Shown: in pieces, positions 26,295-35,294 of the stretch | Layout: every line of letters starts with the position of its first letter | Position numbering within the stretch: position 1 is the first letter of the stretch | NCBI GenBank assembly: GCA_943787675.1 | Contig: CALSNK010000009.1 | Span: 124,001 to 188,000 of the forward strand | DNA: 64,000 nt | Source: an uncultured Pseudomonadales bacterium | GTDB lineage: Bacteria > Pseudomonadota > Gammaproteobacteria > Pseudomonadales > Porticoccaceae | Direction of reading: 5' to 3' | The notes under the pieces: model-generated | Told to the model about the DNA's origin: nothing | Seen by the model: the letters and a program-made list of their open reading frames with translations, nothing else | Databases searched by the model: none | Program-made: the position numbers and the translations under genes

Positions 26295-27464
26295 ATGGGA
26301 CAAAATAAAATGCCAGGACTCTTTAAAAGGGGTGACACTTGGCACATTGACAAACAAGTCAGCGGAAGACGAATTCAGTGCAGCACTGGCGCGAAGGACC
26401 GCAAAGAGGCGGAGCAATTTCTAGTCCACCTGTTACATAAGGAACGTCAGTCAAGGGTTTATGGCGAGCCTGGGTGTTATAGATTTGGTTATGCCGCAGC
26501 ACGTTATATAGAGGAGGAAACGAAAAAAAGTCTTGATCGTGATATTCAGGATCTGAAGATGGTGATGCCTTTTATTCGTGATCTAGAGCTTAGAAAGATT
26601 CATTTAGGGACCCTTCAGCCGTTTATTGATGAGCGAAAGAAGCAAGGCGTTAAAAGTGCCACGGTTAATCGCTCACTGAGTGTGGTTAGGTCAGTGTTAA
26701 GGCGGGCAGCCTCGGTTTGGCGAGATGATAATAGCCACCCCTGGTTACTGAGTGTCCCTGAGATTCCCAAACAGGACTGGGGTGATCAGCGGTCTGCTTA
26801 TCCCATTAGTAGGGCGCAGGAAGTGCTTTTGATGCGCTATCTTAGTGACGAGCTACAGCAGCTAGCAATATGGCTGTTAAATACTGGGCTTAGGAGTCAG
26901 GAGCTATTGAACCTCCGATGGAGTTGGAGGCGCTATGTTCAGGAGCTTGATGTTTATGTGTTTGATATACCCGGCAAGTACACCAAGAATAAGCAGGACA
27001 GGGTGTTAGTCTTAAATAGTTTGCTCCAGACCCAGCTTGAGACTCTGGCAAGAGGTGATTCTGATCTGGTGTTCCCAGGCAAGGATGGCAAGAAACGAGA
27101 CAGGATATTAACGACTTGCTGGAAAACGGCTCGATCCAAAGCAGCTGATGAGCTCGAGACACTCAATGGTCGACAAGCTGATTGGGGTTTTAGGAATCTA
27201 AGGGTGCACGATTTAAGGCACACCTTTGCCACTCGGTTAAGACGTTCGGGTGTGAGCAATGAAGTGCGTAAGGATCTGCTCGCTCATGCTAACTCTGATA
27301 TCACTACGCACTATAGTGCCGGTGAATTGAAAGAGTTACTTGAGGCAGTTGAGCGGTTGGTTGAAAGCGACAATCACGCACCCAAGGCACCGGATTATCA
27401 GGCAAAAGTCCTACAATTCCCCTACATCGGTAATGATGGAGTTGGGAGGATAAAAGCTAAGTAG
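26295..27464 (+). CDS. int: Tyrosine recombinase/integrase
   Basis: Site-specific integrase of 389 residues. The active-site set is complete: Arg200 (TGLRSQELLNL), His305 and Arg308 (VHDLRHTFAT), His331 (LLAHANSDI) and nucleophile Tyr340 (TTHYS). The N-terminal 180 residues hold the arm-type and core-binding domains. The ATG has AAGGAGAATTGAA upstream. The stop is 10 bases from the tRNA-Met 3' end, the standard position for an integrase that uses a tRNA 3' end as its target. This is the best evidence for how the island arrived. Confidence 0.95.
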   Translation: MGQNKMPGLFKRGDTWHIDKQVSGRRIQCSTGAKDRKEAEQFLVHLLHKERQSRVYGEPGCYRFGYAAARYIEEETKKSLDRDIQDLKMVMPFIRDLELRKIHLGTLQPFIDERKKQGVKSATVNRSLSVVRSVLRRAASVWRDDNSHPWLLSVPEIPKQDWGDQRSAYPISRAQEVLLMRYLSDELQQLAIWLLNTGLRSQELLNLRWSWRRYVQELDVYVFDIPGKYTKNKQDRVLVLNSLLQTQLETLARGDSDLVFPGKDGKKRDRILTTCWKTARSKAADELETLNGRQADWGFRNLRVHDLRHTFATRLRRSGVSNEVRKDLLAHANSDITTHYSAGELKELLEAVERLVESDNHAPKAPDYQAKVLQFPYIGNDGVGRIKAK

Positions 27465-27474
27465 TTGATTTGTA

Positions 27475-27524
27475 TGGTAGCTACGGGTGGACTTGAACCA
27501 CCGACCCCAGCATTATGAATGCTG
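27475..27524 (-). repeat. Right attachment site within tRNA-Met
   Basis: The 50-base partner of the left fragment at 19764-19813. Identity stops at 27524 (gctg followed by t, versus g on the left). The crossover probably lies in the perfect 17-base anticodon-arm palindrome cagcattatgaatgctg, on the tRNA 5' side of the two T-stem differences. Confidence 0.9.
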
Positions 27525-27551
27525 TGCTCTAACCAGCTGAGCTACGTAGCT
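27475..27551 (-). tRNA. tRNA-Met (CAT), elongator type
   Basis: 77 bases with encoded CCA. Acceptor AGCTACG/CGTAGCT, D arm GCTC/GAGC, anticodon arm CAGCA-TTCATAA-TGCTG, variable GGGTC, T arm GGTGG-TTCAAGT-CCACC. The TAGCTCAG and TCATAA features match elongator tRNA-Met; the acceptor begins A:T, so it is not an initiator with a mismatched first pair. A tRNA-Ile with modified CAT is less likely. The 3' two-thirds was supplied by the integrated element (see att sites). Confidence 0.93.
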
Positions 27552-27687
27552 ATAATTTGTTGCAAACCCTATCTGCTGATCTTGTGGTCACTTAAATTGC
27601 TGACCGAACGTGCTGAGCTACGTAGCTATAACGTGTTGCAGACCCTATTGGTTTCACCACTGGCCACTTAAACTGCTGACCGAACGG
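27536..27687. repeat. 76-base tandem repeat of tRNA 5' end plus leader
   Basis: Unit 1 (27536-27611) and unit 2 (27612-27687) both contain gctgagctacgtagctata, an accctat and a ctgaccgaacg element. Unit 1 includes the real tRNA 5' end; unit 2 carries the first 16 bases of a tRNA gene and nothing more. It looks like a remnant of a second tRNA-Met gene whose remainder was deleted. Confidence 0.85.
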
Positions 27688-28031
27688 ATAGGGGGCGCGC
27701 ATTTTCGCCAGACGGGGCGCCTTTGTCAAGAACTTCGGGGTTGTTACGCGGTTCTAGTCGATCTCGACAATTTCTCCTACTAAACGTGAGCTAAATCACA
27801 TTAAGCAGATTCTAACGCTACTGCTCTGCATTAATGTTAGGCAGGTCATCAAATTTACATCAATCATTCCCATAATAAGGGCATGCCTCTGACCGAGGTT
27901 GTTTAGCGCTGTCTGGGCTGGCATTTATAATGCTATATAAAACTGGGTATCCTGAACTTCTCTGTTTTAACGTATTTGTCAGCGCTACTAACAGGCGGCA
28001 GTGTCAAATCTTCCTCGGTCAGTGGTTTTTT
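27552..28031. other. Intergenic region upstream of tRNA-Met
   Basis: 480 bases without a protein gene. The left part holds the tandem repeat and tRNA promoter described above. The part from 27730 to 28031, downstream of the minus-strand... neighbouring dehydrogenase gene end, has no further RNA gene that I can see; a ctgaccgagg near 27889 and cctcggtcag near 28012 are complementary but 110 bases apart. Confidence 0.5.
27701..27729 (-). promoter_or_regulatory. Promoter for tRNA-Met
   Basis: On the minus strand: TTGACA (27724-27729), 17-base spacer, GAAAAT (27701-27706), then a GC-rich discriminator gcgcgccccc. This is the layout of growth-rate-regulated stable RNA promoters. Transcription would begin near 27694 and pass through the tRNA remnant before the functional gene, about 140 bases downstream. 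Confidence 0.75.
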
Positions 28032-29240
28032 TTATTGGTCTGCTGCTGAATACTGCACTCGATAGACTCTTCCAGCCAAATCATCGGTGATATAAAAACG
28101 TCCCTGCTTATCCTGAGCGATCTCTACGGGTCGTCCCATAATGCCATCTTCCGCTAAGAACCCACTGACAAAGTCGCGGCTCTCTATGTTGCCTTGCTCG
28201 TCCCAGTGCAGCGAGATCACCTTATAACCATCCAGTGAGGAACGATTCCATGATCCGTGCAATGCGACTAAGGCTGTGCGATGAAACGCTTTAGGGAGGC
28301 TCTCGTGAGCGTTAATAAAGTGAATACCCAGAGGTGCGTTGTGTGGACGAAATTTATGGGCGGGAGGAATGGCCATTGGGGCTAGGTCAGGACGTTTGTC
28401 GCCCAACTCTGGGTCTGGAACATTGTCGCCGTGGTAGTAGGGCCAGCCGTAAAAGCCGCCTTCTACAATAAGGTTGAGCTCGTCGGGTGGAAAGTCGTCG
28501 CCGAGCATATCTCGGGCATTTACCGTGGCATACAGATCACCCCAGGGTGCCCAGTCAAAATCAACGCTGTTGCGCAGACCTGTGGCGTAAATCTCTAGGT
28601 TGCTGCCGTCTAGATTCGAGCGCAGCATGGCGGAGTATTTGGGATCTTCGGGCTCGCAGTTGTTGCAGGGGGAGCCGATATTGATGTGTAGTTTACGGTC
28701 TGGTGAAATACCGATGGCTTTGGCATTGTGGGACATGTGCGGGTGGCCATAGGGTAGGTCGCTGAGAATGACTTCAATCTCACCGGCAAGGGTGCTGGTG
28801 GTTTGATCGAAGGCGACTCTGGATACCTTGTCGCGCTCGCTAAAGTACAGCCAATCGCCGTCGAAGATTAGTCCCTGGGGGTTGCTGAGACCTTCAATGA
28901 GTAGAGTTTTGGTTTCTTTGCTGCCGTTGCCATCTTTATCCTGCAGCACCATTATATGGCCAACATCGGTAATGCTGACGACGAGGTCATTGTTGTCCGT
29001 CACTAGAATCCAGCGCGCGTAACCTAGATCTTCGGCGATCAATTGAATCTCGAACCCCGGGGGTAGCTGCAAGCTAGAGGCCTGTACCTGGTCTTCTGAG
29101 CGATTCATGCCGGCCACTGTGCTGAGCATGACCCAAAAGCCTGATAGGCCGCCGGGAATAGTCACTGAGATATAGCCTGCGCCACCGATGATAATAACGG
29201 CTAGTAGGGTTACTAGGCTGAGGGATATTTTCTTTAGCAT
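28032..29240 (-). CDS. PQQ-dependent sugar dehydrogenase (glucose/sorbosone dehydrogenase family)
   Basis: Six-bladed beta-propeller enzyme of the soluble aldose/L-sorbosone dehydrogenase family, expected to oxidise sugars or aldehydes in the periplasm with PQQ. It has an N-terminal membrane anchor or signal (LSLVTLLAVIIIGGAGYI), the propeller motifs PPGFEIQLIAEDLGYARWI, HMSHNAKAIGI, GLRNSVDFDWAP and the C-terminal HGSWNRSSLDGYKV. Length 402 fits. Together with the dehydrogenase at 1686-3860 it is the second PQQ enzyme in the window. Transcribed alone on the minus strand; an 83-base gap separates it from the DMT transporter gene. Confidence 0.87.
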   Translation of the reverse strand: MLKKISLSLVTLLAVIIIGGAGYISVTIPGGLSGFWVMLSTVAGMNRSEDQVQASSLQLPPGFEIQLIAEDLGYARWILVTDNNDLVVSITDVGHIMVLQDKDGNGSKETKTLLIEGLSNPQGLIFDGDWLYFSERDKVSRVAFDQTTSTLAGEIEVILSDLPYGHPHMSHNAKAIGISPDRKLHINIGSPCNNCEPEDPKYSAMLRSNLDGSNLEIYATGLRNSVDFDWAPWGDLYATVNARDMLGDDFPPDELNLIVEGGFYGWPYYHGDNVPDPELGDKRPDLAPMAIPPAHKFRPHNAPLGIHFINAHESLPKAFHRTALVALHGSWNRSSLDGYKVISLHWDEQGNIESRDFVSGFLAEDGIMGRPVEIAQDKQGRFYITDDLAGRVYRVQYSAADQ

Positions 29241-29323
29241 GGGTTGTTCCTGAAATATGGCTATGCAGCTAGATGGTTATTGGGCTACTTATTATTGTTT
29301 TTCTGCCGCTCTTTATTGCTCTA

Positions 29324-30232
29324 TTACTTTTTAGCTGCTGCAGTAGTGATTGAACCGCAGACCACCATTATTGCACCAATAATCGACAGTAACCCTATTG
29401 GCTCGGCGGTGATTCCAGTAATAGGGACTAACTGCACGATGGTGACGGTAAGCAGCGGCGTCAAGGCGATGGTTGCACTGACCCTAGATGCCTCGATATG
29501 CACCAGCGCTTCAGCAAAGGCACCGTAGGCGATTATTGTATTGAGTCCACAAAACGCCAGCAGGCCCCACTGTATGGCAGTGAGTTGGCCTAAGGTGGAG
29601 AAATCAGAAAAGGGTAAAAATAATAAAGTCCCAAGCCAATAAATGGCGAGCATGGTTTCTTCTGAGGTAAATTCTTGCAGCAGAATTTTTTGTAGTACCG
29701 CATATCCAGTCCAGCAAACGGCTGCCATGCAGAGCAGTAATAGGCCGAAACCATAATCATTGAGCGAGGTGAAAATGTCACCCAGATGATGGTTAAAAAA
29801 CAGAACTAGGCCTGAGCCAAAGGCGAAAAAGCCAAACCACTGAGTGAGTGAGAATGATTCCTTGAATAAGAAAATGCCTGCTAGTAACAACAGCATTGGT
29901 GCGACTTGAATCATTACCTGAGCGGCTTCTGGGGTGGTTCGCTCTAGCCCCGAAATATACAAACCGTAGTTGCCGCACAGCAAGAGACCTGCGACTAACA
30001 GTTGCAGCATCAGGCGTGGCGTACGTAATTTGTTAATATTTGGAAGTCGTTTGCGCGCTACTAGCAAGGGTGTTAGCACTAATGCAGCCAGAGACAAACG
30101 AAAGAAGGTGGTGGTCATTGGGTCTAGGGTTTCCATCACCCCGGTTAGGGCGATGGGAAGTACACCCCACATGATGGCAGTGGCAAGGGCTAGTAAAAAT
30201 CCGAGCCGCCAGCGTCCGCTAACGGCTGTCAC
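29324..30232 (-). CDS. DMT superfamily (EamA) transporter
   Basis: Ten-helix inner-membrane permease made of two EamA repeats; 302 residues is typical. Helix 1 ALATAIMWGVLPIALTG and GLERTTPEAAQVMIQVAPM are characteristic. Substrate unknown (metabolite or amino-acid exporters are common in the family). It starts at GTG 30232, six bases after the ychF stop, so it probably shares the ychF transcript. Confidence 0.85.
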   Translation of the reverse strand: MTAVSGRWRLGFLLALATAIMWGVLPIALTGVMETLDPMTTTFFRLSLAALVLTPLLVARKRLPNINKLRTPRLMLQLLVAGLLLCGNYGLYISGLERTTPEAAQVMIQVAPMLLLLAGIFLFKESFSLTQWFGFFAFGSGLVLFFNHHLGDIFTSLNDYGFGLLLLCMAAVCWTGYAVLQKILLQEFTSEETMLAIYWLGTLLFLPFSDFSTLGQLTAIQWGLLAFCGLNTIIAYGAFAEALVHIEASRVSATIALTPLLTVTIVQLVPITGITAEPIGLLSIIGAIMVVCGSITTAAAKK

Positions 30233-30238
30233 AGTGTT

Positions 30239-31330
30239 CTAAACATTAAAACGGAAGTGAATGACGTCGCCGTCCTTTACGATATATTCTTTGCCCTCCA
30301 GACGCCATTTACCAGCGTCTTTTGCTCCCTGCTCGCCGTTGCCAGCAATGTAGTCGTCGTAGCCAATAATTTCGGCACGAATAAAGCCTTTCTCAAAATC
30401 TGTGTGAATCTTACCTGCCGCGTTAGGGGCGGTTGCGCCGACGGGAATGGTCCAGGCGCGGACTTCTTTAACGCCTGCGGTGAAGTAGGTTTGCAGGCCG
30501 AGTAAGTTGTATCCGGCGCGAATAACACGATTTAGGCCTGGCTCTTCCATGCCCATCTCTTGTAAGAATTCGATTTTCTCTTCGTCCTCTAACTCTGATA
30601 TTTCCGCTTCCATCTTGTTGCAGATGGGCACGACGACAGAACCTTCACTCTCGGCAATTTTTATGACGGCGTCTAGGTAAGGGTTATTTTCGAATCCCTC
30701 TTCGTCGACGTTAGCAATATACATGGTGGGCTTGAGGGTGAGCAGGCTTAAAGGTTTAAGCAGTGCTATCTCGTCTTCGGTTAAGTCTAATGAGCGCAGT
30801 GGTTTGGCTTCATTCAAATGGGGTAGTACTTTTTCGGCGACGGTTTTAAGCGCCAAGGCATCAGCATCTTTGCCTTTGGCGGCTTTGGAGGCGCGGAAGA
30901 TGGCTTTCTCGACACTGTCGAGATCGGCCAGGGCCAGCTCGGTATTAATAACATCGATATCATCTGGAGGACTTATTTTACCTTCCACATGAATAACATT
31001 CTCATCGTCAAAACAGCGCACCACATGGGCAATTGCGTCTGTCTCACGAATGTTGGTCAGAAACTTGTTACCCAGGCCTTCGCCTTTGGATGCGCCGGCG
31101 ACGAGGCCTGCGATATCAACAAATTCCATGGTGGTGGGAATAATGCGCTCAGGGCTAACGATGGCCGAGATTTTGTCCTGACGTGGGTCGGGAATAGGCA
31201 CGATGCCGGTGTTGGGTTCGATGGTGCAGAACGGGAAGTTTTCCGCGCTAATACCGGCGTTGGTCAATGCATTAAACAATGTGGACTTACCCACATTGGG
31301 CAATCCAACAATTCCGCAATTAAAACCCAT
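30239..31330 (-). CDS. ychF: Redox-regulated ribosome-associated ATPase YchF
   Basis: Obg-family P-loop protein that hydrolyses ATP and associates with ribosomes. P-loop [15 protein letters not shown] at residues 13-27, switch region [22 protein letters not shown]-like specificity motif, and the C-terminal TGS domain ([20 protein letters not shown]). 363 residues is the full length. Order pth-ychF is conserved across gammaproteobacteria. Confidence 0.97.
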   Translation of the reverse strand: MGFNCGIVGLPNVGKSTLFNALTNAGISAENFPFCTIEPNTGIVPIPDPRQDKISAIVSPERIIPTTMEFVDIAGLVAGASKGEGLGNKFLTNIRETDAIAHVVRCFDDENVIHVEGKISPPDDIDVINTELALADLDSVEKAIFRASKAAKGKDADALALKTVAEKVLPHLNEAKPLRSLDLTEDEIALLKPLSLLTLKPTMYIANVDEEGFENNPYLDAVIKIAESEGSVVVPICNKMEAEISELEDEEKIEFLQEMGMEEPGLNRVIRAGYNLLGLQTYFTAGVKEVRAWTIPVGATAPNAAGKIHTDFEKGFIRAEIIGYDDYIAGNGEQGAKDAGKWRLEGKEYIVKDGDVIHFRFNV

Positions 31331-31400
31331 TTGAAATTCCTTGTGCTAGCTGTCTAGTGTTGTTGTTTTTTAGCGCTGTGCTCTTTATGAGCTGTGCCTT

Positions 31401-31982
31401 TTATGCGCTGTGCAGTTTTAGCATAGCTTTTTCCCATTCGCCGGCGACGGCTAGGGGAAGGGCGCGCAATGCATCATCAATACTGTTGATAATGAGCTGT
31501 TGATCGTCTGGTGATGCTTTTTTTAATACATAGTCGGCCACTTGCTTGGCATTGCCGGGATGACCGATACCAATGCGCAGGCGCGCGAAATCTTTGTTGT
31601 TGCCCAGGCACTTAATCGTGTCTCGCAGGCCATTGTGGCCGCCATGGCCTCCGCCTTTTTTGAATCGTGAAACGCCAGGTGGTAGGTCGAGTTCATCATG
31701 GACCACTAAAATATTTTCAGGGGCGATCTGATAAAACTTGGCCAACCCATTGACGGATTTGCCACTGAGATTCATAAAGGTACTTGGGATTAGTAGGCGA
31801 ACATCACGACCGTCGAGGGTAACCCTTGCGGTATCACCAAAACACTTACTTTCATGCTTGAGCTCGACGTGCAGAGATTTAGCAAGTTCCAGAACCAAGT
31901 CGGCCCCGGCATTGTGACGCGTCCGTTCGTAGTTGGGGCCGGGATTTCCCAGCCCTACTATTAATTCTACGGGCGCTTGCAA
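31401..31982 (-). CDS. pth: Peptidyl-tRNA hydrolase
   Basis: Releases tRNA from stalled peptidyl-tRNA. The sequence shows [19 protein letters not shown] with the catalytic His near residue 23, FMNLSGKSV, the conserved HDELDLPPG (catalytic Asp) and [12 protein letters not shown]. 193 residues. Lies between rplY and ychF in the conserved order prs-rplY-pth-ychF on the minus strand. Confidence 0.97.
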   Translation of the reverse strand: MQAPVELIVGLGNPGPNYERTRHNAGADLVLELAKSLHVELKHESKCFGDTARVTLDGRDVRLLIPSTFMNLSGKSVNGLAKFYQIAPENILVVHDELDLPPGVSRFKKGGGHGGHNGLRDTIKCLGNNKDFARLRIGIGHPGNAKQVADYVLKKASPDDQQLIINSIDDALRALPLAVAGEWEKAMLKLHSA

Positions 31983-32015
31983 TGTCAGGGCCTACTCAGA
32001 GGGCAGTGGCGAAGA

Positions 32016-32678
32016 TTACTCTTCGCTAGCTGCTTCTTCAGATTCGCCTGCAGCATCAGTAGCAGCGGCTGGCTCATCGGTTTCTTCAACTTTCGCCTTC
32101 GGCTTGTTCACAGCTGCAATCGGCAGATCGTGATCAGTACCATGGCTCAGAGCAACAGACTCAACGCCCTTGGGCAATGTGATGTCTGAAATATGCAATG
32201 TTGTGCCAATTTCTACGTCAGTCATATCGACTTCAAGATACTCAGGCAGATCTTTCGGCAGACACATAATGTCTAGCTCAGTCATGGTGTGAGAGATAAT
32301 GCCACCACCGACTTTAACGCCGACACAGGCTTCTTCATTAATGAAGTGTAAAGGCACTTTGGTTTGCAGCTTGGTGTCTTTGTTAACGCGCAAGAAATCC
32401 ATGTGCATAATCCAACCTTTGGCTGGGTGACGCTGAAGATCTTTCAAAATTACGTCTTCAGATTTACCGTCGATTTCAAGACCGATAATATGAGAATAGA
32501 ACGCTTCGTTTTCCAACGATTTTGTAACGTCTTTAAGAACCAGCTTGATTTGCACGGGATCTTTCTTGCCACCATACACAATTGCAGGTAACTCACCGGC
32601 CAGACGACGCAGGCGGCGGCTCGCACCTTTCCCTGTTTCTTCACGACCTTTCGCTTGTAGAGTAAAATCAGTAGACAT
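32016..32678 (-). CDS. rplY: 50S ribosomal protein L25/general stress protein Ctc
   Basis: Binds 5S rRNA. About 220 residues: L25 domain (DFTLQAKGREETGKGASRRL at the N-terminus), TL5/Ctc C-terminal beta domain (residues 95-190) and an acidic alanine/glutamate tail (AAATDAAGESEEAASEE). TTG at 32690 opens the frame, but GGAGACTCTT immediately precedes ATG 32678, the proper start. Between prs and pth, as in Pseudomonas. Confidence 0.96.
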   Translation of the reverse strand: MSTDFTLQAKGREETGKGASRRLRRLAGELPAIVYGGKKDPVQIKLVLKDVTKSLENEAFYSHIIGLEIDGKSEDVILKDLQRHPAKGWIMHMDFLRVNKDTKLQTKVPLHFINEEACVGVKVGGGIISHTMTELDIMCLPKDLPEYLEVDMTDVEIGTTLHISDITLPKGVESVALSHGTDHDLPIAAVNKPKAKVEETDEPAAATDAAGESEEAASEE

Positions 32679-32784
32679 AAGAGTCTCCAAAAGTTAAGCC
32701 AAAACAGACCGCGACCAGACCTGTAATGGGATTTTAATGCCTCGACATGAGGCGTTGTAATAGTGCTTGTTAACCAGTCAAAGA

Positions 32785-33747
32785 CTAGTCAAACATGGCA
32801 CTGATAGATTCTTCATTGCTGATGCGACGAACGGATTCACCGAGGAGCTTGCCAAGTTGCAAGGTGCGGATTTTCTTACACTTCTTGGCTTCATCACTTA
32901 GTGGAATACTGTTGGCAACCACCAACTCGTCCAGCTGTGAGTTGTTAATGTTGTCTATTGCGCCACCAGAGAGTACAGCGTGCGTGGCATAGGCTACAAC
33001 CTTAGCGGCACCATTTTTCTTCAGTGCTTCCGCGGCCTTGCATAATGTACCGGCGGTATCGACGATATCATCGACCAAAATACAGGTGCGACCTTCAACT
33101 TCACCGATCAGATTCATTACTTCGCTCTGATTCGCGGTTGAACGACGTTTATCAATTATGGCCAGATCACAGCCTAGCTGCTTGGCTACAGCTCTTGCAC
33201 GCACTACACCGCCAACATCGGGTGAGATAACCTGCAAGTTTTGGTAATTTTGACGCACGATATCATCCAGTAATACGGGTGCGCCATAGACGTTATCAAC
33301 GGTACAGTTGAAGAAGCCTTGAATTTGTTCTGCGTGGAGGTCGACGGTTAGTACACGGTCAACGCCAGCATTAGAGAGCATATCGGCAACCACTTTGGCG
33401 CTGATAGGAACGCGTATGGAACGTACGCGACGATCTTGGCGAGCATAGCCAAAATAGGGAACAACTGCAGTAATACGTGCGGCAGATGCGCGACGCAATG
33501 CGTCAATCATCAATACCAGTTCCATGAGGTGTCTGTTGGTCGGTGCGCAGGTAGGCTGCACTACAAACACATCGTGTCCGCGAACGTTTTCGCGAATTTC
33601 GATGTTGATTTCACCGTCCGAAAATAATGATACCAATGCATCACCGAGTGGAATCCCCAAGGTGCGAGCGATTTCATTTGCCAGTTCCGGGTTTGCGTTT
33701 CCGGAGAAGACCATCAATCTTGCCACGTCATTTTTCCTGGTATTCAT
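32785..33747 (-). CDS. prs: Ribose-phosphate pyrophosphokinase
   Basis: Makes PRPP from ribose 5-phosphate and ATP for nucleotide, NAD and histidine synthesis. Visible motifs: [57 protein letters not shown] and the PRPP loop [13 protein letters not shown]. 320 residues. The gene follows tRNA-Gln by 10 bases and probably shares its transcript, as in related genomes. Confidence 0.97.
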   Translation of the reverse strand: MNTRKNDVARLMVFSGNANPELANEIARTLGIPLGDALVSLFSDGEINIEIRENVRGHDVFVVQPTCAPTNRHLMELVLMIDALRRASAARITAVVPYFGYARQDRRVRSIRVPISAKVVADMLSNAGVDRVLTVDLHAEQIQGFFNCTVDNVYGAPVLLDDIVRQNYQNLQVISPDVGGVVRARAVAKQLGCDLAIIDKRRSTANQSEVMNLIGEVEGRTCILVDDIVDTAGTLCKAAEALKKNGAAKVVAYATHAVLSGGAIDNINNSQLDELVVANSIPLSDEAKKCKKIRTLQLGKLLGESVRRISNEESISAMFD

Positions 33748-33757
33748 AATATAGATA

Positions 33758-33832
33758 TGGCTGGGGCGGGAGGATTCGAACCTCCGGTGCCGGGATCAAA
33801 ACCCGGTGCCTTAACCACTTGGCCACGCCCCA
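33758..33832 (-). tRNA. tRNA-Gln (TTG)
   Basis: 75 bases with encoded CCA. Acceptor TGGGGCG/CGCCCCA, anticodon loop TTTTGAT (anticodon TTG), T arm GGAGG-TTCGAAT-CCTCC. Position between ispE and prs is the conserved one. Its 5' end overlaps the last 22 bases of the ispE frame on the same strand. Confidence 0.97.
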
Positions 33833-34679
33833 GTAAAAAGTTTTCCCATTTGCCGATGCAGTGAGGAGCTATTTGCCCCTCGCGCTATAAATGCATGCCA
33901 ATGGTTTGGAACCTTGTCGAGAGCTTGTTGCGCCTCGGTTTGGTCTTCAAAGCCACTAAATACGCTAGCACCAGTTCCTGTCATCAGTGGGCTGTTGTAA
34001 TCTCCGAGCCAATCCAACGCTTCTTTCACTGCTGGATAGAGCTTTTCAACCACAGACTGGCAGTCATTCCTATACTGCTCCCCTGAGAGGGCGCGTATTT
34101 TGATCGGAGAAGAGTTCCTTGTCAATTGAGGATGTGAAAAAATTTCACCTGTCGACACCTGACATTCTGGGGTAATCACCAGATACCATTGTTCTGGTAT
34201 CTCCATGGGGGTTAAAAGTTCGCCAATTCCCTCGGCAAAGGCGCTGTTGCCATGGACAAAAACCGGTACATCCGCGCCCAATTCACAGCCCATATCTGCT
34301 AGCTCAGTCAGCGGCAGGCCGCATTCCCACAGCGTATTGAGGCCCGACCAGCACTGTGGCTGCATTGCTGCTTCCGCCGCCTAGACCCGCGCCCATCGGC
34401 AGTACCTTGTTAAGCACAATATCGCAGCCCCCTGTTGCCAGCGGTTTTTTGCTGCAACAGGCGGGCGGCTCGAACAATTAAATTATCTTCGGGTAAAACC
34501 CCCTCAATTTGTGGGCTTAAATTGATTTGGCCGGTTTTATTGGGGGTAAATGTCAGCGTGTCGCCAAAATCTAGCAGCTGAAAGACTGTTTGCAGGTCGT
34601 GGTAGCCGTTATCTCGACGACCGGTGATATGCAAAAACAGATTTATTTTTGCTGGTGAGGGCAATGTAACTGAAGACAT
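33811..34679 (-). CDS. ispE: 4-diphosphocytidyl-2-C-methyl-D-erythritol kinase, frame broken twice
   Basis: GHMP kinase of the MEP isoprenoid pathway, normally essential. The first frame ([20 protein letters not shown]) breaks at six A (plus-strand T 34445-34450): with five it continues as [20 protein letters not shown] and the ATP loop [15 protein letters not shown] second extra G (plus-strand CCC 34343-34345) must go to reach [12 protein letters not shown] and the rest. Repaired length is about 289 residues, normal for IspE. Two +1 errors in an essential gene suggest consensus errors, not gene death. The stop lies within tRNA-Gln. Confidence 0.85.
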
Positions 34680-34696
34680 GTTGTTTCGACCGCTGG

Positions 34697-35294
34697 CTAT
34701 TTTTCTGGGAAGCTCCAGCGGGATATTAACAGCTTAAAGGAGTGGTCCCCAAGCTGGCCGACAATTTTTCCCGGGAGATTGCCATCGGCGGTTAAATTGT
34801 AGCGTGAAAACACCAGCTGCCAGCCGGCCTGATTAAAGCCTGCGGCTGCACCATCGGCAGTAGTCACCAAGTTAGTCGCGGGGTTTTTGCTGGGAGAGGG
34901 AAGCCCTCGTGCCCACCAGTTGAGTGCATCCACAGGAATGGGCAGGCCCGTAAGCCTCAACGCTAGCTTTTCGGGTAGGTCGACGTACGTTTGATTATCT
35001 GAGGAAAGCTGTGCACTAGCCGCGTCACCGCTAATAATGGCACTGCCAGCACCAAAGGGGCCCCTGAGGGAAAGCTGGTACTGCTGTTGGTTTTGCGACC
35101 AGTTGAGGTTGGCGCTGCCACCCCTGACTTTCGGACTTAAAGCCTAATTTTCCCTGAACCTGCCACTGATCTAGCGCTGCTATTTTTGCGCTATGTTGTT
35201 GCCAGCTGCCTGAGGTTCCGGTGACCTGTGGTTGAGAGCTACAGCCAGCCAGAAACAATATCAGGGCAGCCATACTGTATCGAGCGACTATCAT
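34697..35294 (-). CDS. lolB: Outer-membrane lipoprotein receptor LolB, frame broken once
   Basis: Accepts lipoproteins from LolA and inserts them in the outer membrane. Lipobox FLAGC (residues 14-18), then [12 protein letters not shown]. The frame breaks near 35130-35140; removing one base gives [20 protein letters not shown] and continues through [19 protein letters not shown] to the stop at 34697, about 198 residues as expected for LolB. Start overlaps the TPR gene stop by four bases (ATGA) and ispE follows 17 bases later. Confidence 0.85.

Larger units (their letters stand above)
19764..27524. mobile_element. Integrative element inserted in tRNA-Met (about 7.7 kb)
   Basis: Bounded by a 50-base repeat of the tRNA 3' part: a fragment at 19764-19813 and the intact gene at 27475-27551. 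The tyrosine integrase gene (26295-27464) ends 10 bases from the tRNA 3' end, preceded by an excisionase-like gene and HTH genes. Base composition drops visibly (AT-rich) between these limits. Cargo on the left is small secreted, lipoprotein and membrane proteins that I do not recognise. No phage structural, conjugation or replication-initiator gene is recognisable, so this looks like a small genomic island or a mobilisable/satellite element rather than a prophage. Confidence 0.9.

Noticed and set aside
19764..27524. Prophage
   Set aside because: Only integrase and regulatory genes are recognisable; no capsid, tail, terminase or lysis genes and the element is under 8 kb.
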